From Arthonia radiata (Eukaryota; Ascomycota; Arthoniomycetes; Arthoniales; Arthoniaceae), in NCBI GenBank assembly GCA_002989075.1, contig PSQN01000001.1:657760-721759 (forward strand): a stretch of 64,000 nucleotides of DNA, read 5' to 3'. This document shows, one piece after another, positions 24,601 through 36,446 of this stretch. A program made the translations under genes and the position numbers. The notes below the pieces were generated by a model. It worked only from the letters and a program-made list of their open reading frames with translations. It made no database searches and was not told where the DNA came from. The stretch's first letter is position 1, and each line of letters begins with the position of its first letter.

Positions 24601-27600
24601 TCATCTTGGGACTCAGCACCCGTCTCTACAAGATTCTCAGGGGCCAGACGCTTACACTTATGCATCCAGCAGTCATCAACTTAGCGATGTGCTGTCGATC
24701 TAGCTAAGTGGTCCCTGAGATGAGCGCCCTGATAATAGCCATTCTACGTGCTGATGATCGGCAATGGCATCGTGTGTCAGCTTCTGACATCGATTACGGA
24801 GGCGTCATAATCATTGCATGCGGCGTGAGTGCCTGCAAATAGACTGAAGCTGCCCCTGGCTAGGTAGCGACGATCTGCTCTATCTACTGTGGCTCCAGCC
24901 TTATACTTGTCTATCCTAGACTGCATGCCGCCATTCGAATAGCGTGATGTTTTGAAACACAATGATCCAAACGAGATGAGCACAGTTGAGAGGATACTTA
25001 AGGCCCAGCTTATGCGTGAAGGTATAGTACCGACACGACATCAGTATCTCGAAAATTGGCTGCACCGATTCCATCAGGGGGACCTTTACTTGCCCTCGCA
25101 GGCGGGCTCACTTTTCCTGGCTGCTCTAGAAGTGCCAAGCTCATTCACAAGTGGGCGTAGTGATGTTGATGAGCATCATCTCAGAAACACATGACAAGCC
25201 ACAGGTACGCATGAATTTTCTTGGACGCATCGTGCGCACTTGATCACGGTACGGACCGAGAAGATGACCCCCTACCTAGCTCCAGCGGTCTTGTTTGCAA
25301 CTCGCTCGCGAATGCTGCTCATCCTCTCAGCTCACTGCGCGGCTCTTGTACGGCTCTTTTATAGTGCATCGAACGTATCTCTGGTAACAGCTGAGCACAG
25401 TCGACACTTTTCAGTATATCATCAGCGCATGATGTTCATCGCTCTTCTCCTCACGCTGGTCGAACGAACTTTGGATTGATTCTGGATCTTCGCTTGCCTA
25501 GGGGACCAGTTTGTGCAGAGCACACGGCGTCGTTCGCTAAAGCGTTTCCTGCGGTTCGCACATTGGTTTTCGGGCGTTACCCGCGGTGATGACGGTCTTC
25601 AGCAGCCTGAGTGAAATTTCACCATCGCGTAAGTATGTCTGAAATTTGGATGTTGAGCGACAGACAGGCATCTGCCCGCATCAGCCCAATACAGCGCGAC
25701 GCCTGCCTCATGTCCCATTGCGACAGAGCTCATGTTAGTAATTTGGCTAATTCCTGGCGTGTAGATGTGAGTGCAACATTGCCAGCTAGTACATCTAGAC
25801 AGCAGCAGCTATAAGCGCTGCACTCATCGTATGGAGGTATTTGAGTGTGTCTAGACTTGATGTTGTCGACAAGCATCGAGCGACAAGGCAGGCCACACTC
25901 AACCAGAATCCAGATGAGGGGATTTGACGGTGAAGATCAACAGCTTGTCATCATGAGAGCGCTTCATAAATGATAAGGCGGCCCCCCTTTCGAGACGCAG
26001 TCGAAAGCCAATCGAGGAGATGATGAGGTTCAGCGTTGCTATCATGGTGGTCTGACAACTTTTGCGACCGGGTAACTCTTTTGATCTGAGTGGTACAACC
26101 AGCGTCCTAAGACTGTTCGTCCCCTACTTAGTCTCAGTACACTTGCTCGCTCGTGTCACGCTTGTCAATCACTGAGCATCAACAACCGTAGCATAAACAT
26201 CGTTTAAGAGGTGCGCTCGCTCGTATGCATTCTTCCCTATGTGTAAGCCTGCCTTGGGGCCAGAAACTGCTCAGAGCATACTTCAGTCTCAAAAGCACGC
26301 GAGGCTTTTACAAATAGCTTCACTCCGGTACAAGCGCAACGCAGGGGACACAAGCTTCTCTAGATCGTGCCAAACTGTTTTAAGCACAACAAGCTGCAAC
26401 ACGATGACAGATAGTATTGATGCTGATCATCGAGCTTACGGATGAAGTCCACCGTGTCACTGCTAGCGCTTTCTGCCATTATCCAATGTGGTCAATACTT
26501 CTTCGAGACATGCGCTCTCCTGCAACATCCCCTGTTGTCTTCATGTTGCTTGGCTGCGTCTAAGAGTTTCAGATTGTTTAACATCACGAAAATCTAAGCA
26601 GCTCAAATCGAACAATGCCTCCCACAGGACGGATTGTGTATCTCCCTAATGACAGCCTTGCGGAGCTGTCTTATGGATATAAACATACTTTCAAGTGCCG
26701 GACTTTAACGATCTTCACGCACTGCGCATAGCCAGAGTTGAAGACCTCGATCCAGGTCAGAGGGGCATTACCGAGACATGATGTAGCATGAGCAAGGGCG
26801 CAGGCATACAGAACATTTTTTGCACCGCAGCTCTCCGGGGACTATGATGACGACACTCGTCATAGTAGCGACCACAGTTTCCGCTAGTTCCCCAGGTCAC
26901 AGTCTTAGATGCGCCGGTGCCTGAGGAAGGTGTGCGCTCGCAGCCCCTCTGGCGCAAGCTTCAAGATCCGAGCTACCGACTTCACTGTTGACAATGTCTG
27001 TCTCAAGAGTTGCAAGCTTTCAAACTGGAGCTGATCTGGCCAGATCATGATGCCACCACTTCGCCGTAAGCGAGCCAACGCGTACAGGGCTAAACAGCTA
27101 GAAAATCAATGCTCCCGTCTGCGGACTCGAAAATGCAAACACGAGCTCTCACACAGTACAGGGTATGCAACATAGCGCTCATGATCGCAAGCATGATGCG
27201 TTCCACGTAGTAGAAAGATTGGTCTACGAGTGGTTTTCCTGCGGTGATGATTTTTTGTTTGGCTGCCCAAGGTCATCAGCATGTATGCACAAAGTCTCTC
27301 ATAGTAAAGCTGCAGTCGTCAGCAAGACATGATGTAATCAGTGACGGATCGCTTCAATCCAGCCCCTAACTTAGTATTCGTCGCCGAAGTACGAGATGCC
27401 ACCGGTTCTATCCTGATGGGATGGTTGAACTATTGTCTGCAGTGACGCAGAACCAGCTCACCGTCACATAAGCTGTAATGTCATTACCGAAGTCGATCGA
27501 GTCTACGAATAGGCTGCAGTCCTTGCAGTGGATTGTTGTCACAGAGGGACTAGTAGTCTGAATGTCCTTGCGTCCTGGTTTGGCCTGATAGGCAACTTTT

Positions 27601-28162
27601 AAAACCATCCCAAATACGAAGCCCAGACTAGTATGCGTGTTGTATTCGTTCAAACAACCACAAAGTCCTGATCCCGCCATCTTTAGACTGTACGCCGGCA
27701 ATCCTACGGCAACAGCCCGTCCTGCGAAGAAGTCGTACAACACAGATGCCGTATCGCAAGCCAAGACACTTCCCTACATTTACTTGAATGCGGGCATACG
27801 AGGATGCGAGATGGCGTAAAAAGGTGGAACACCAACTGGGCGGCCTCCACGCTTGCTGAATATCAGGGGTTGATGTTGGGGAGCTTGAGCGGTGAGCCGC
27901 AAGCAGAGAGCGGAGGATAGTAATGGGTCGCAGTTGTTGAGTCAGTCTTGGCAACAAAGTCATCGGAAGTGTTGGATATCTAAGGTCATTTGCGGAGTGA
28001 TGGTGAGTGTTCGTGAAGGAGCCGGACATTTCTGCGGTCGTGTAGCGCGCCAAGAGCTGGGGCAAGAATTAGTTTCTTGGCGACGGGCGCCCACAACTAC
28101 CGACTGGTCAAAACCCTTTCAATCCTACAACGGCTTCATGGGCCAGAAATAACTTCAAATTG
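21671..28162. other. long gene-poor stretch, no supported gene
   Basis: About 6.5 kb. It does not look strongly AT-rich by eye, and no transposase, reverse transcriptase or other element protein is recognisable. Protein-like open segments exist but lack family matches: 24952-25194 plus (contains ILKAQLMREGIVPTRHQYL), 23959-24168 plus (contains PLEVTFEKQKVACKLVLL) and 27408-28065 minus (contains RPVGVPPFYAISHPRMPAFK and a possible intron near 27740). A short GC hairpin, GGGGGT-CAA-ACCCCC, lies near 22829. These may be relics or orphan genes. Confidence 0.4.
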
Positions 28163-28500
28163 CGCCCAATCTAGACGCGGTAGAGCTTTAAGCACTAGTA
28201 CTGCGAGCAAGCTAGCTATGCGTATTCGATTGCAGTAGGTCTCGTTATCTGCAGTGTCCTGGTTCGAGCTCGCTGTCGGCGTCGATGCTACCAGGAAAAC
28301 TCTAGCAACGGCCACCCCTTTCCTACCCTGCCCGCGAGTCTTACTAAAGGTCTGCGTTGAAATTTCTTGGCAACTTCGATGTCGACAGCGAGCTCGAACG
28401 AGGACACTACAGATAACGAGACCTACTGCAATCGAATGCGTATACCTCATTCAATTATACGCGAAGCGCTAAAGGCTCTGCACCATCTGGTACGGGCGCA
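28163..28500. repeat. large imperfect palindrome (inverted repeat)
   Basis: The core arms 28221-28285 and 28376-28440 are reverse complements over 65 bp with 5 mismatches by my hand alignment. Four of the five are transitions. Weaker pairing continues outward to about 28163 and 28500 and inward for about 25 bp, leaving a short loop. Both arms can be read as the same peptide fragment (DNETYCNR) on opposite strands. It could be a decayed foldback or MITE-like element, or a head-to-head duplication touched by repeat-induced point mutation. No transposase is visible and no target-site duplication was identified. Confidence 0.7.
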
Positions 28501-29543
28501 GTGCAAGTCAAGACGACTGTGCGATACAGAGATGCAAAAGGTTATGACCAGTTGGTAGCTGTGGGTCCCCATATTGGCAGATGTCCGCATACTGAGATGC
28601 TGGATCGGGATAATACAGCCCCACTATTACGCCCGTGGCTTATCGTTCACGGTAGCAGGGAGGTAAGTAGGCACTTACACACGGTACGATGCTTGTAGGC
28701 ATGTCATGCGGAGAACACGGTAGAGTATGCGGTTGATGTACGCCTTCCACGTGATGCTCTGCTTGTCCGTTCATTCGAAAGCTAGTAACGTTACGACTTC
28801 GTACGCATCATGGGCACTCATTGCAGCATGAATGTTCTTGCTTATTTTTATGTCTGTTCCACACGCTTTCAGTAACTGTGAACTTGTGCATGCACGGGTC
28901 TAGGGGAAGACTGGGGCAGTGTGTATTGCGCAATCCGTTCTTAGTAATTTCTCGAAGGCTTATACGAGCTTACTTACATGCTTACCATGTGCCTTGCATC
29001 TAGCGTGTCTTCTTGGGCATGGCTATTATTCAGGATGCGAACATCAATAGAAACTCCGATGCTTCAGGCCGCGTGAGATTGAGTTGATCCGCAGGATCCA
29101 ATCGTTTCAGTCAGTCTCTCGAGTGACAATGGCTTGGAAAAGCGCTATCACCACCATGAGGTGCGTGTCCGGTGCAGGGTCAGAGCCACTTCGCCGCTCT
29201 TGACTTCCGGTCTTTTGGGGCCACCCATCGCAGGCAAATTTGAGCTCGTGTTCCTCAAACAATACCATATCCGTCTTCACCGCCTGGTTGTCATAGTCTC
29301 CGTCCGGCAGAGACTTCGTATCGCATCGCCAAGGGGGAGCCCAACAGCGACGAAAACCACAAGGAGGTGCCCGAGATACCTGCATCGGCTCGTCAAGCCC
29401 ACAGACATCGAGGCAACTCTTCGAATATATAAACCTGCCTCTCTCCCCGGATGCTCCTCGTCTACCATCAGCAGCAACAATCTCACACCCACACCAACAA
29501 CAGCAACAAAAGCACCTACGACTCCACTCCCAACACATTCATC
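28501..29543. other. intergenic, upstream of the secreted-protein gene
   Basis: About 1 kb with no recognisable gene. The right end carries the TATA-like element and leader of the gene at 29544. Confidence 0.5.
29426..29433 (+). promoter_or_regulatory. TATA-box-like element of the secreted-protein gene
   Basis: TATATAAA lies 118 bp upstream of the start codon at 29544. The following leader is rich in CA and short pyrimidine runs, typical of highly expressed fungal genes. Confidence 0.5.
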
Positions 29544-29892
29544 ATGCGCTTCCTCGCCATTGCCCCTCTCCTGGCTCTCGCGGCCACTGTCATGGCTCAA
29601 GACGGCGATCTGGATGCTGCTCGCCGCGACTGCACCAAAAAGCTCGGGAGCCAATGTGGCAGGGCCGGCGTCCTGAAGTGCAGCCTCGACCGCGGCGCTA
29701 TCGTAAGTCGCCTCCTCCAGCCCTTGCGGCAAGCTCGACAGTGTCTTGCGAGGCTCGAAGGCTGGTGAAGCAACGGCTAACAGAGACCAGATCCGGTGCG
29801 ACGGCGGTTCTAACAAGTTCCAGAAGGTCAACAACTGCCCCAACAATAACTGTGTCTGCAACGCTGGCTCTCAGCCACCTACTTGCGGTTAG
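29544..29892 (+). CDS. small secreted cysteine-rich protein (86 aa), effector-like
   Basis: Exons 29544-29702 and 29791-29892 join over an 88-bp intron; a CTAAC branch point lies 11 nt before the CAG acceptor. The protein begins with a clear signal peptide, MRFLAIAPLLALAATVMA, with probable cleavage after residue 18. The mature part is about 68 aa with eight cysteines (one in RRDC, then QC, KC, RC, NNC, NNC, VC, TC), an even number that suggests four disulfides, and ends in PPTCG. No known family is recognised. Small size, secretion and cysteine content fit an apoplastic effector or a defence-type peptide; the role is inference. It has a TATA-like box and lies in a gene-poor stretch about 2.7 kb from a secreted arabinanase. 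Confidence 0.75.
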
Positions 29893-30873
29893 ATGATCGA
29901 CATTGAAGGCTTTGCTGAAATGGCGGCCGACAGTGAGCTAGCCCGTTGGTTGCCAAAGCTAGTGAGGCTGATCAAAATCACTAGCAACGAAGACCGTGGT
30001 GGTTACAGACATAAGGCCGTGCTGGATGAACAGTCCAAGGAGATGGGAGGATCCACAGTCATTACAGCAATCTCATTAATGTACTCAACTAGAATCAAAG
30101 AAACAGATTTGGCCATTCCAATTTATTCCCTGTGCTGGGAACTTAAACCTTGCCGTGGACTGAGGAATCGAGGAAGTTCGGTCATGACTGCGGCAGATGA
30201 GTAGTAAGCTTCCTTCTGTCATTTACCATAGCTCCCCGAAAGAGTAGTCGATAGCTGGCTCGCTTGGCCGTCTGGACGAGTGGCCAACGCTGGGGCACAC
30301 TGGGGCATAAAAGTCGTGGCAGACTAACAGCAAAACTATATCTCATGAATGCAGCGAAGAGCTTGAGTGTAAGCCCTAAAAGCACGCTGCGAGGTAGTTA
30401 GAGTCTCTCTGAATACTTCCGCAAGCTCAACTCTACTCTTGCTTTTAATCTTGCGGGGAGTGGAGAGGCTGATAGAGGGTGAGTCCGCCCACGCATGTCA
30501 TGACTTTTGTGACCCAGCCTTAACCCTCTTAAATTAGCAATGGAGTCGGCCGTTTCAGCACATTCTTCGACGCATGTTCCTATCGGGGATGTGCATTTGT
30601 GGCGACAGTGACTGTGATGTGTGGTTCGAGCCCACTGTAACCTTGTACGGTGGAGTCCTGTCGGGTTCGTTCCTTCCGGATTTTCGCCGCACCACGAGGA
30701 CGCTTACAAGAAGAATGGACCGCTTCTAAGATGATCCACTGTCATATACCGCTCGGCCAGTGCTCTCCTTTCTCGGCGGCGCTCACACGTGCCAGCGACC
30801 AATTCTTTACCAAAGCTCAGAGCTTCCCACGCGCGTGTTTGGATTAGGTAGGGACTGGTCATTAGTCTTGTCT
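29893..30873. other. intergenic between secreted-protein gene and orphan gene
   Basis: About 1 kb. An open frame of about 100 codons begins right after the stop codon of the secreted-protein gene (29893-30204), but it shows no family and is probably 3' flanking DNA. No other gene is seen. Confidence 0.5.
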
Positions 30874-31614
30874 TCAACCTGTCGTCCGCTTCAGCTGTGA
30901 AGCATGCTCTTTTCTGCGAGACCTGCAGGACGTTGCTCCTCTTCTTTTCGCGAGACGCTTTGCGAGCGCCATGCCGGCATTATGGTGTGTATTCAGATGT
31001 ATCGTGACTTGTAATCCGTTTCCACTCAAGGTTTCAACTTTATTGCTGACCTTTAGTAAAAGGCTTTCGAGTTGCGACCCTCGGCTCTTGACCATTCGAT
31101 TACCCTGCTGCATGTTCGCCTCCGTCATCATTGCCAGCACACGATCGCTGATCAAGCGTACTACTTCTTCAGAGCTTGAGTTGATCACTACATCTTGCAA
31201 CCCTTGCCCAGCAAGGCTTTCCTTGTGCGTCTCACAAGCTGCACCGAGAGCGTGTAAAATGCCCTGCACCTCGAGCCGCTCTTTGCAGCTGATGCCAAGC
31301 TCCTCGAGGCCTTTGCGACGAATGGAAAAGCCTTTCTGCCGGAAAGATTGGCTAATGTTGGGGTTGTAGTCGCGTTTGTTCTTCGGCTGAGCGAAGCACA
31401 ATTTTGATGCGATACCGATGCCGCCTCCCTCGCCGGAGACGAAGGAAGTGGCTAAAAATATCTGCAGTGTAGGTATTTCCTCTGTGGTATTTTGTCGCGC
31501 TCGAGCCCACCATGGCGTTATGTACTTGTCAGGTAACGGCACTACATTGATTGAGGATGCTGCATCCGGCTCGGCTGGCTCTCGCTTCTTGATGATTTGC
31601 ACGTCGGAAGCCAT
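30874..31614 (-). CDS. orphan protein, unknown function (246 aa)
   Basis: A single open exon with an ATG start (MASDVQIIKKREPAEPDAAS). It is the longest unexplained open frame in the gene-poor stretch. The middle reads RRKGLEELGISCKERLEVQGILHAL, then DVVINSSSEEVVRLISDRVLAMM, which look helical. The C-terminus is basic (KRLAKRRGATSCRSRRKEH). There is no signal peptide or membrane segment. No family is recognised. The frame could hide an intron near 31450. Length and helix-like composition argue for a real gene, but nothing else confirms it. Confidence 0.45.
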   Translation of the reverse strand: MASDVQIIKKREPAEPDAASSINVVPLPDKYITPWWARARQNTTEEIPTLQIFLATSFVSGEGGGIGIASKLCFAQPKNKRDYNPNISQSFRQKGFSIRRKGLEELGISCKERLEVQGILHALGAACETHKESLAGQGLQDVVINSSSEEVVRLISDRVLAMMTEANMQQGNRMVKSRGSQLESLLLKVSNKVETLSGNGLQVTIHLNTHHNAGMALAKRLAKRRGATSCRSRRKEHASQLKRTTG

Positions 31615-32572
31615 GGCTGATGAGAACAGCGTCTATGGATAGAGTATTGCGGTCTTCCAATCCTAAAGCTTGTCGAGTATTCTCAACAGTGTAAGAACCG
31701 GTCGTATGTTGTGCACTAGCTGCATGGCGTCGACGCTCAGACACAACACGAACCCTCGCAAGTAGCTGCCATCACTATCAAGTCACAATGACGGTGCCAC
31801 CCAGACCACTGCAACTGGCACAGGCTGGGTCATGTGACAGCCGCAGCTGATGCATACCGAGTTTGTAGACAAACCACAGGTGTTTCCAAGCGCCAACCGG
31901 TGTGAGCGATGCGCAACAAGCGCAGTGTGGATGGCCATCTCATTTTGCAGGCAAGCTCGCTGGTGACTGCGGATCGATATCAGGGAGTTAAGCTTGACTG
32001 AAAGCTTCTCGAGAGTGACAGATTAGCCACAATTGATGCGAGGAGCGAGCCATGGGCTGTCTTCGGACGCCAGTTGCTCCACTATCCATGTTGACACCAC
32101 GAGTAAGCAGTCATGACTGACTGACCTTGAACGCAGATGCATTTCGCTGCACTGAGCGCGTCGAAGCGGTCAATTGAAGACCAAACGAAGAGAGGTCGTA
32201 TGCGCTTCAAAGACGATGGCACCTCTGCTCCCTGGAGATGGAGTGTAGACGATCACGGGATGGCTGTGGGGTGAAGTACCCCAAAGTAGCACCCCACCCA
32301 TCCTCACGCACTTCGAAACATGCCATATACCGATACACTCTCTATTTACCTAAGTTTCGGAGAGCGTAAATGAAGCAGAGTCTAGAAACTCTCTGTTATA
32401 GGCATCTCACAAGAGTCAGTGCAATCTTGCGCTGAAACATACCAGGGTTCACCACCCATGTCCCCATCTCCACAATCTCGACCATAATGCATACAAATAA
32501 GCATGGAGGCGCTGCGGCTCCCTCTAGCGAAAGAGCCGCATCCAAGGCCGACTTCAGTCTCTCGTTGCAAAC
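31615..32572. other. intergenic, divergent between orphan gene and arabinanase
   Basis: About 960 bp between two divergent starts. No recognisable coding sequence; it should hold both promoters. Confidence 0.5.
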
Positions 32573-33589
32573 ATGCGTTCATTTCTAAGCTATCTCCTCC
32601 TGGCGCTGGTCGCCACGCTGTGTGCTGGTTATGCTGATCCATTGGCCTGCTCGGGCACTTGCGTGAACACGCACGATCCGGCCATCGTCAAGCGTGCCTC
32701 CGATGGCACGTACTACCGCTTCGCTACGGGTGGGAGGATTCCCATCTTTAGCTCCAAGTCTGTGCAAGGACCGTGGAAGCAGCTCGGTAACGTCCTCAAC
32801 GACGCTGCCGCCATCAACAACGCCGGCAACAACGATGCTTGGGTGAGAAAGCATACATCACAGCGACCCCACGTCAGCTCATGAGTGTCACAGGCGCCCG
32901 ACGTCCACCTTGTAGGCAGCACCTACGTCCTCTTCTACGCCGTCAGCCAATTTGGCAGCACCACTTCCGCCATCGGCGTCGCAACTTCCACAACGCTCGA
33001 CCCTGGCAGCTGGACCGACAAGGGTCTCGTTATCGACTCCTCGTCTAGCACGAAGCCCGGCTACAATGCCATTGACGGCAACCTTGCTGGCAACAACCTC
33101 CTCACCTTTGGTAGTTTCTTCGCTGGCCTGTACCAAGTGCAGCTGGACGGCAACTACAAGGCCACCGGCACACCCTACCAGGTCGGCTACAACTCCACCT
33201 CCGGCTCAGGCGACGCGCTCGAGGGCAGCTACCTGTACCAGCACGGTAGCGACTGGTTCTTGACCTTCAGCTCCGGGCAGTGCTGCCAGATCGACTCGAA
33301 GAGGCCACGGCCGGGTGGCGAGTACAAGGTCATGGTCTGCAAGGGAAGCAGCCCCAACGGATCGTTCACCGACAAGGCCGGCAAGGCCTGCACCAAGGGA
33401 GGTGGGACGATCTTGTTGGAGACGCACGGCAATGTGTATGGGCCGGGCGGTGGTGGCGTTCTCCAAGATGGCGGGACCGACTACCTGTACTATCATTACA
33501 TGGATCCGAGGATCGGGTATGGTGATGGTGAGGTCCAGTTGGGTGTCAACAAGATCAACTATGGAAGTGATGGTTGGCCGACGGTCTGA
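32573..33589 (+). CDS. GH43 endo-1,5-alpha-L-arabinanase, secreted
   Basis: Exons 32573-32842 and 32894-33589 (51-bp intron) encode 321 aa. A signal peptide occupies about residues 1-21 (FLSYLLLALVATLCAGYA). The five-bladed propeller family is recognised by THDPAIVKRASDGTYYRF, YNAIDGNL and LEGSYLY. By family knowledge these carry the three catalytic acids: base Asp35, pKa-modulating Asp151 and acid Glu200. SGQCC and HGNVYGPGGGGV also match fungal arabinanases. The enzyme cuts arabinan side chains of plant pectin outside the cell, so the organism likely meets plant material. Length matches the family. The divergent neighbour is the orphan gene; the next gene is convergent. Confidence 0.9.
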
Positions 33590-33794
33590 TGAACAAGTTC
33601 CTGGGCAGACAGCGAGTATAATTCTATTGCCACACTTTGATGTGGCCCTTGGTCCCTCATCACTTTCCAAGCACATTTGGCCCGGCGTTGTGAGTAGAAT
33701 ATGTGAAGAGGGGACGACTGTCCCTGCAGGTCGCCAGAGGTGGTCGCGCTCGCAACAATAGAGATCGGATTATTGACGACGAGTCTGCGCCAGC

Positions 33795-34831
33795 TCATGG
33801 CAAGGCACGCATGACGGCTTCGAAGGCCACCTGACATCGTTATTAGCGACTGTGGACAGTGCTCAGAGTGCCTCACTCACCAAAGCCATGGCGTTCGCAG
33901 GAAAGGCCCTCAGCGCCGACGGCACAAAACCACGCCAGAAGCCCATAAGCCCTCGTTCGTGATACACTTGCCTTGCGGCGTCCCTCCAACGTGGAAAGCG
34001 CCGCTCATCGCCAAAGCCATCAGTCATGATCCGCTGCTTCACGACGTCTGAAGGATAACTCGTAAGCCAAAAGATCTGAGCACTCAGTCCGCCTGCCCAA
34101 AAGTTGATCGCCGGTGTCGACAGACTGGTGCCCTTCGCAAAGTTCTGTGACAGAATGTCGTAAGAGCCCCACCAGAAGAAAAAGAATGAGCGAAAGAGTA
34201 CAGTGGCAAAAAGCCCTCGATATAGGCCTGAGATTCCATGGGTACGATACTATGCTTCACAATCAGCATCTAGTGTGTGAACACCGTTGCATATCAGACA
34301 TACCAGCTTGCTTGCGCAGTCCACCGGCCCGCTGTACAGACGCTCAGCTTTGTTGGCAGAGTATTGGACCTGCAAGCGAGCCTTGACGTGCTCAATTGGA
34401 GCTGCAATAAAGGAGACAGTCGCGCCTGCACCCATACCTGCTATGCCATGCCCATAAGCTGGAAGCTTTGGATGCTCCTTAGGGTTGAAGGGACTTGCGT
34501 CAGCGGAGGCAAAGGCAGCTTTGTTGATAACGTTCTCATTCAGTAGCCGTCGGTATAGGGCTAAGGATCCAAGCATAATGCTGTCCATGGCCATCCAGCC
34601 AACTAGCGGCGGGGTCATGCCCTTGTAGAAGCCTTTGATGCCTTCCTTCCGCACGGTCTGCAGGACACAGTCGGCCGGGCCTTTGAAATGGACATCTGGC
34701 GTAGTCTGTAGGCGGACCTTGACGGTATCAAATGGATGGCCGACTGTGCACTTTGTGATCCCCGAAGCTATTCCAGCGATGAAACCTTTGGAGTCCTGGA
34801 ATGTCGCTGGCGACTTCTTTGCGGCGGCCAT
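33795..34831 (-). CDS. mitochondrial carrier family protein
   Basis: Exons 34831-34304, 34249-33881 and 33830-33795 (introns 54 and 50 bp) encode 310 aa, the usual size. The three carrier signatures are visible: HPFDTVKVRLQT in repeat 1, APIEHVKARLQV in repeat 2 and SYPSDVVKQRIM in repeat 3. Repeat 2 has PIE rather than P-x-D. Each is followed by a GFYKG, GLYRG or GFWRG motif. The last exon encodes only VAFEAVMRALP. It sits in the mitochondrial inner membrane and exchanges small metabolites. The pattern resembles the carnitine/acylcarnitine and basic amino acid branch, but the substrate cannot be assigned with confidence. Shares a 496-bp divergent promoter region with the GT8 gene. Confidence 0.9.
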
Positions 34832-35327
34832 GTCGTCTTCTTACAGCGTCACCAGGGCATCTCTCTCTGAAGACACCTCAGACACATAGCTATAAGCAAG
34901 CAAAACTTTCATGACGCCCTTGAGTAAACCCTCGTCCAACCGTTCTTCGACGGACAAAATCAAGAGCTCGATCGTCCTCCGTATTCGTCTCGTCTTCGGA
35001 CGAGAGCAGAGTAAGCAGGTAGGAACAGGCCTAGCGTGTCGGATGATCGGAGATAGCAGGGAAGTATTTTTCCACGTGCCGATGCGCTTTGCCTGTCTCG
35101 CTAACGGTGGCGTCATTCCCTGCTGCCGTTTCGCTTGTCCTGCGTTGGTTACTCAGCTTCAGTGCGACCGCTCCACCAAGGTAGGGGCCGCTAGTCACTT
35201 TCATCTCATCATGTAGATTCTTATAGTTTCGACGGCTCGCCGTCGACCATCTATCCCTATCCTGTGTCGGCTCAACGAGCTTATCTCGACTTATACACCC
35301 TCCAAGTTTCTTTGGGCGCTGGCAACG
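34832..35327. promoter_or_regulatory. divergent promoter region, carrier / GT8
   Basis: 496 bp between two start codons on opposite strands. No coding frame of note and no recognised regulatory site. Confidence 0.5.
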
Positions 35328-36446
35328 ATGACTGCACCAAACGACACCCTCATTGGCACCCTCAATGGCACCTTCGAGAGCACATCCAATGGACACCTCA
35401 GCGATGTTTCATCTGCGAACAGTAAAGATAGCTCTAGTACCACTACAAGAGTCTCTTCAAATACCTCCTCGAACGGCACCAACGGAGCCGCAAAGCAAAA
35501 AGCCTGGGTAACCCTCATAACCAACACCGCTTACCTCCCTGGCCTTCTCGTCCTCAACCACTCCCTCGCCCGCACCGGCAGCCGCTACCCGCTCGTCGCG
35601 CTCTACACCGACGCGCTCCCACCCTCCGGTCACGTTGTGCTCGACCGGCGCGGCATCCAAAAACGCCGCGTCAATGAGCTTTCTCCGCGCATCAATCGCT
35701 CTTACGGCGACGACCCCCGCTTCAAAGACGTCTGGACGAAGCTGGCGATATACGAGCTGAGCGAGTATGACCGCGTGGTGCTCCTGGATAGCGACATGCT
35801 CGTCCGGCGGAATATGGATGAGCTGATGGACTTGCCTTTGGACGGGCCTGAGCTGCATGGAAGAGGAAACAGAGCGCTAGCGGCGGTGCACGCATGTGTC
35901 TGCAATCCGCTTAAGAAGAGCCATTACCCGAAGAGCTGGGTCCCAGACAATTGTTCATACTATCATCAACACTCGAGCCCCGACATGGCGCAGAAAGACG
36001 GTGGAAGCAACACAGACAGCCTGGGCCTACTCAACTCCGGCTTGGTGATCATACGCCCGTGCACAGAAGCACTCGAACAGGTTCAAGAGCAGCTGCAGAA
36101 GGAGGAGACGGCGCACTATCAGTTCCCAGATCAGGATCTGCTGGCGGACGTTTACCGTGGGCGGTGGGTGCCGCTGCCGTACGTCTATAATGCACTAAAG
36201 CCAATGCGGAGGAAAGGGGTGCATGATACGATCTGGAGAGATGCGGAATTGAAGAACGTGCACTATATTCTGAGTCCGAAGCCGTGGGACGAGCGGCCTC
36301 AGGAGGCGGATGAGATGAACCAGTGGTGGCACGAGGCGAATGCGGAGCGGCTCATAGACGAGAGAAGAAGTGGTACCTATGACGGCACTGGTGACCTGAC
36401 TGTTGATGAACGAAGTATGTTTGGAATGCTTGGGGGAAACAGATGA
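35328..36446 (+). CDS. GT8-family glycosyltransferase (glycogenin-like)
   Basis: Intronless, 372 aa. After a Ser/Thr/Asn-rich N-terminus (1-60) comes WVTLITNTAYLPGLLVLNHS, the start of a GT8 fold. VVLLDSDMLV carries the D-x-D metal site (Asp-Ser-Asp, about residues 153-155). HYQFPDQDLLADVYRGRW and YNALKPMRR match the C-terminal part of fungal GT8 proteins related to glycogenin and galactinol synthase. It would transfer a sugar from UDP-sugar with Mn2+. With no signal peptide or membrane anchor it is probably cytosolic. The exact acceptor is unknown. The ATG at 35328 starts MTAPNDTLIGTLNG; no upstream in-frame alternative is better. Confidence 0.85.
   Translation: MTAPNDTLIGTLNGTFESTSNGHLSDVSSANSKDSSSTTTRVSSNTSSNGTNGAAKQKAWVTLITNTAYLPGLLVLNHSLARTGSRYPLVALYTDALPPSGHVVLDRRGIQKRRVNELSPRINRSYGDDPRFKDVWTKLAIYELSEYDRVVLLDSDMLVRRNMDELMDLPLDGPELHGRGNRALAAVHACVCNPLKKSHYPKSWVPDNCSYYHQHSSPDMAQKDGGSNTDSLGLLNSGLVIIRPCTEALEQVQEQLQKEETAHYQFPDQDLLADVYRGRWVPLPYVYNALKPMRRKGVHDTIWRDAELKNVHYILSPKPWDERPQEADEMNQWWHEANAERLIDERRSGTYDGTGDLTVDERSMFGMLGGNR

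Noticed and set aside
21671-28162. Transposon or retroelement filling the long gene-poor stretch
   Set aside because: No polymerase, integrase or transposase text is recognisable on either strand, no long terminal repeats were seen, and there is no obvious strong AT bias. Only the separate palindrome is element-like.
30600-30660. tRNA gene on the plus strand (GGTTCGAGCCC word)
   Set aside because: The flanking T stem is nearly right, but there is no complementary acceptor stem and no A box upstream.
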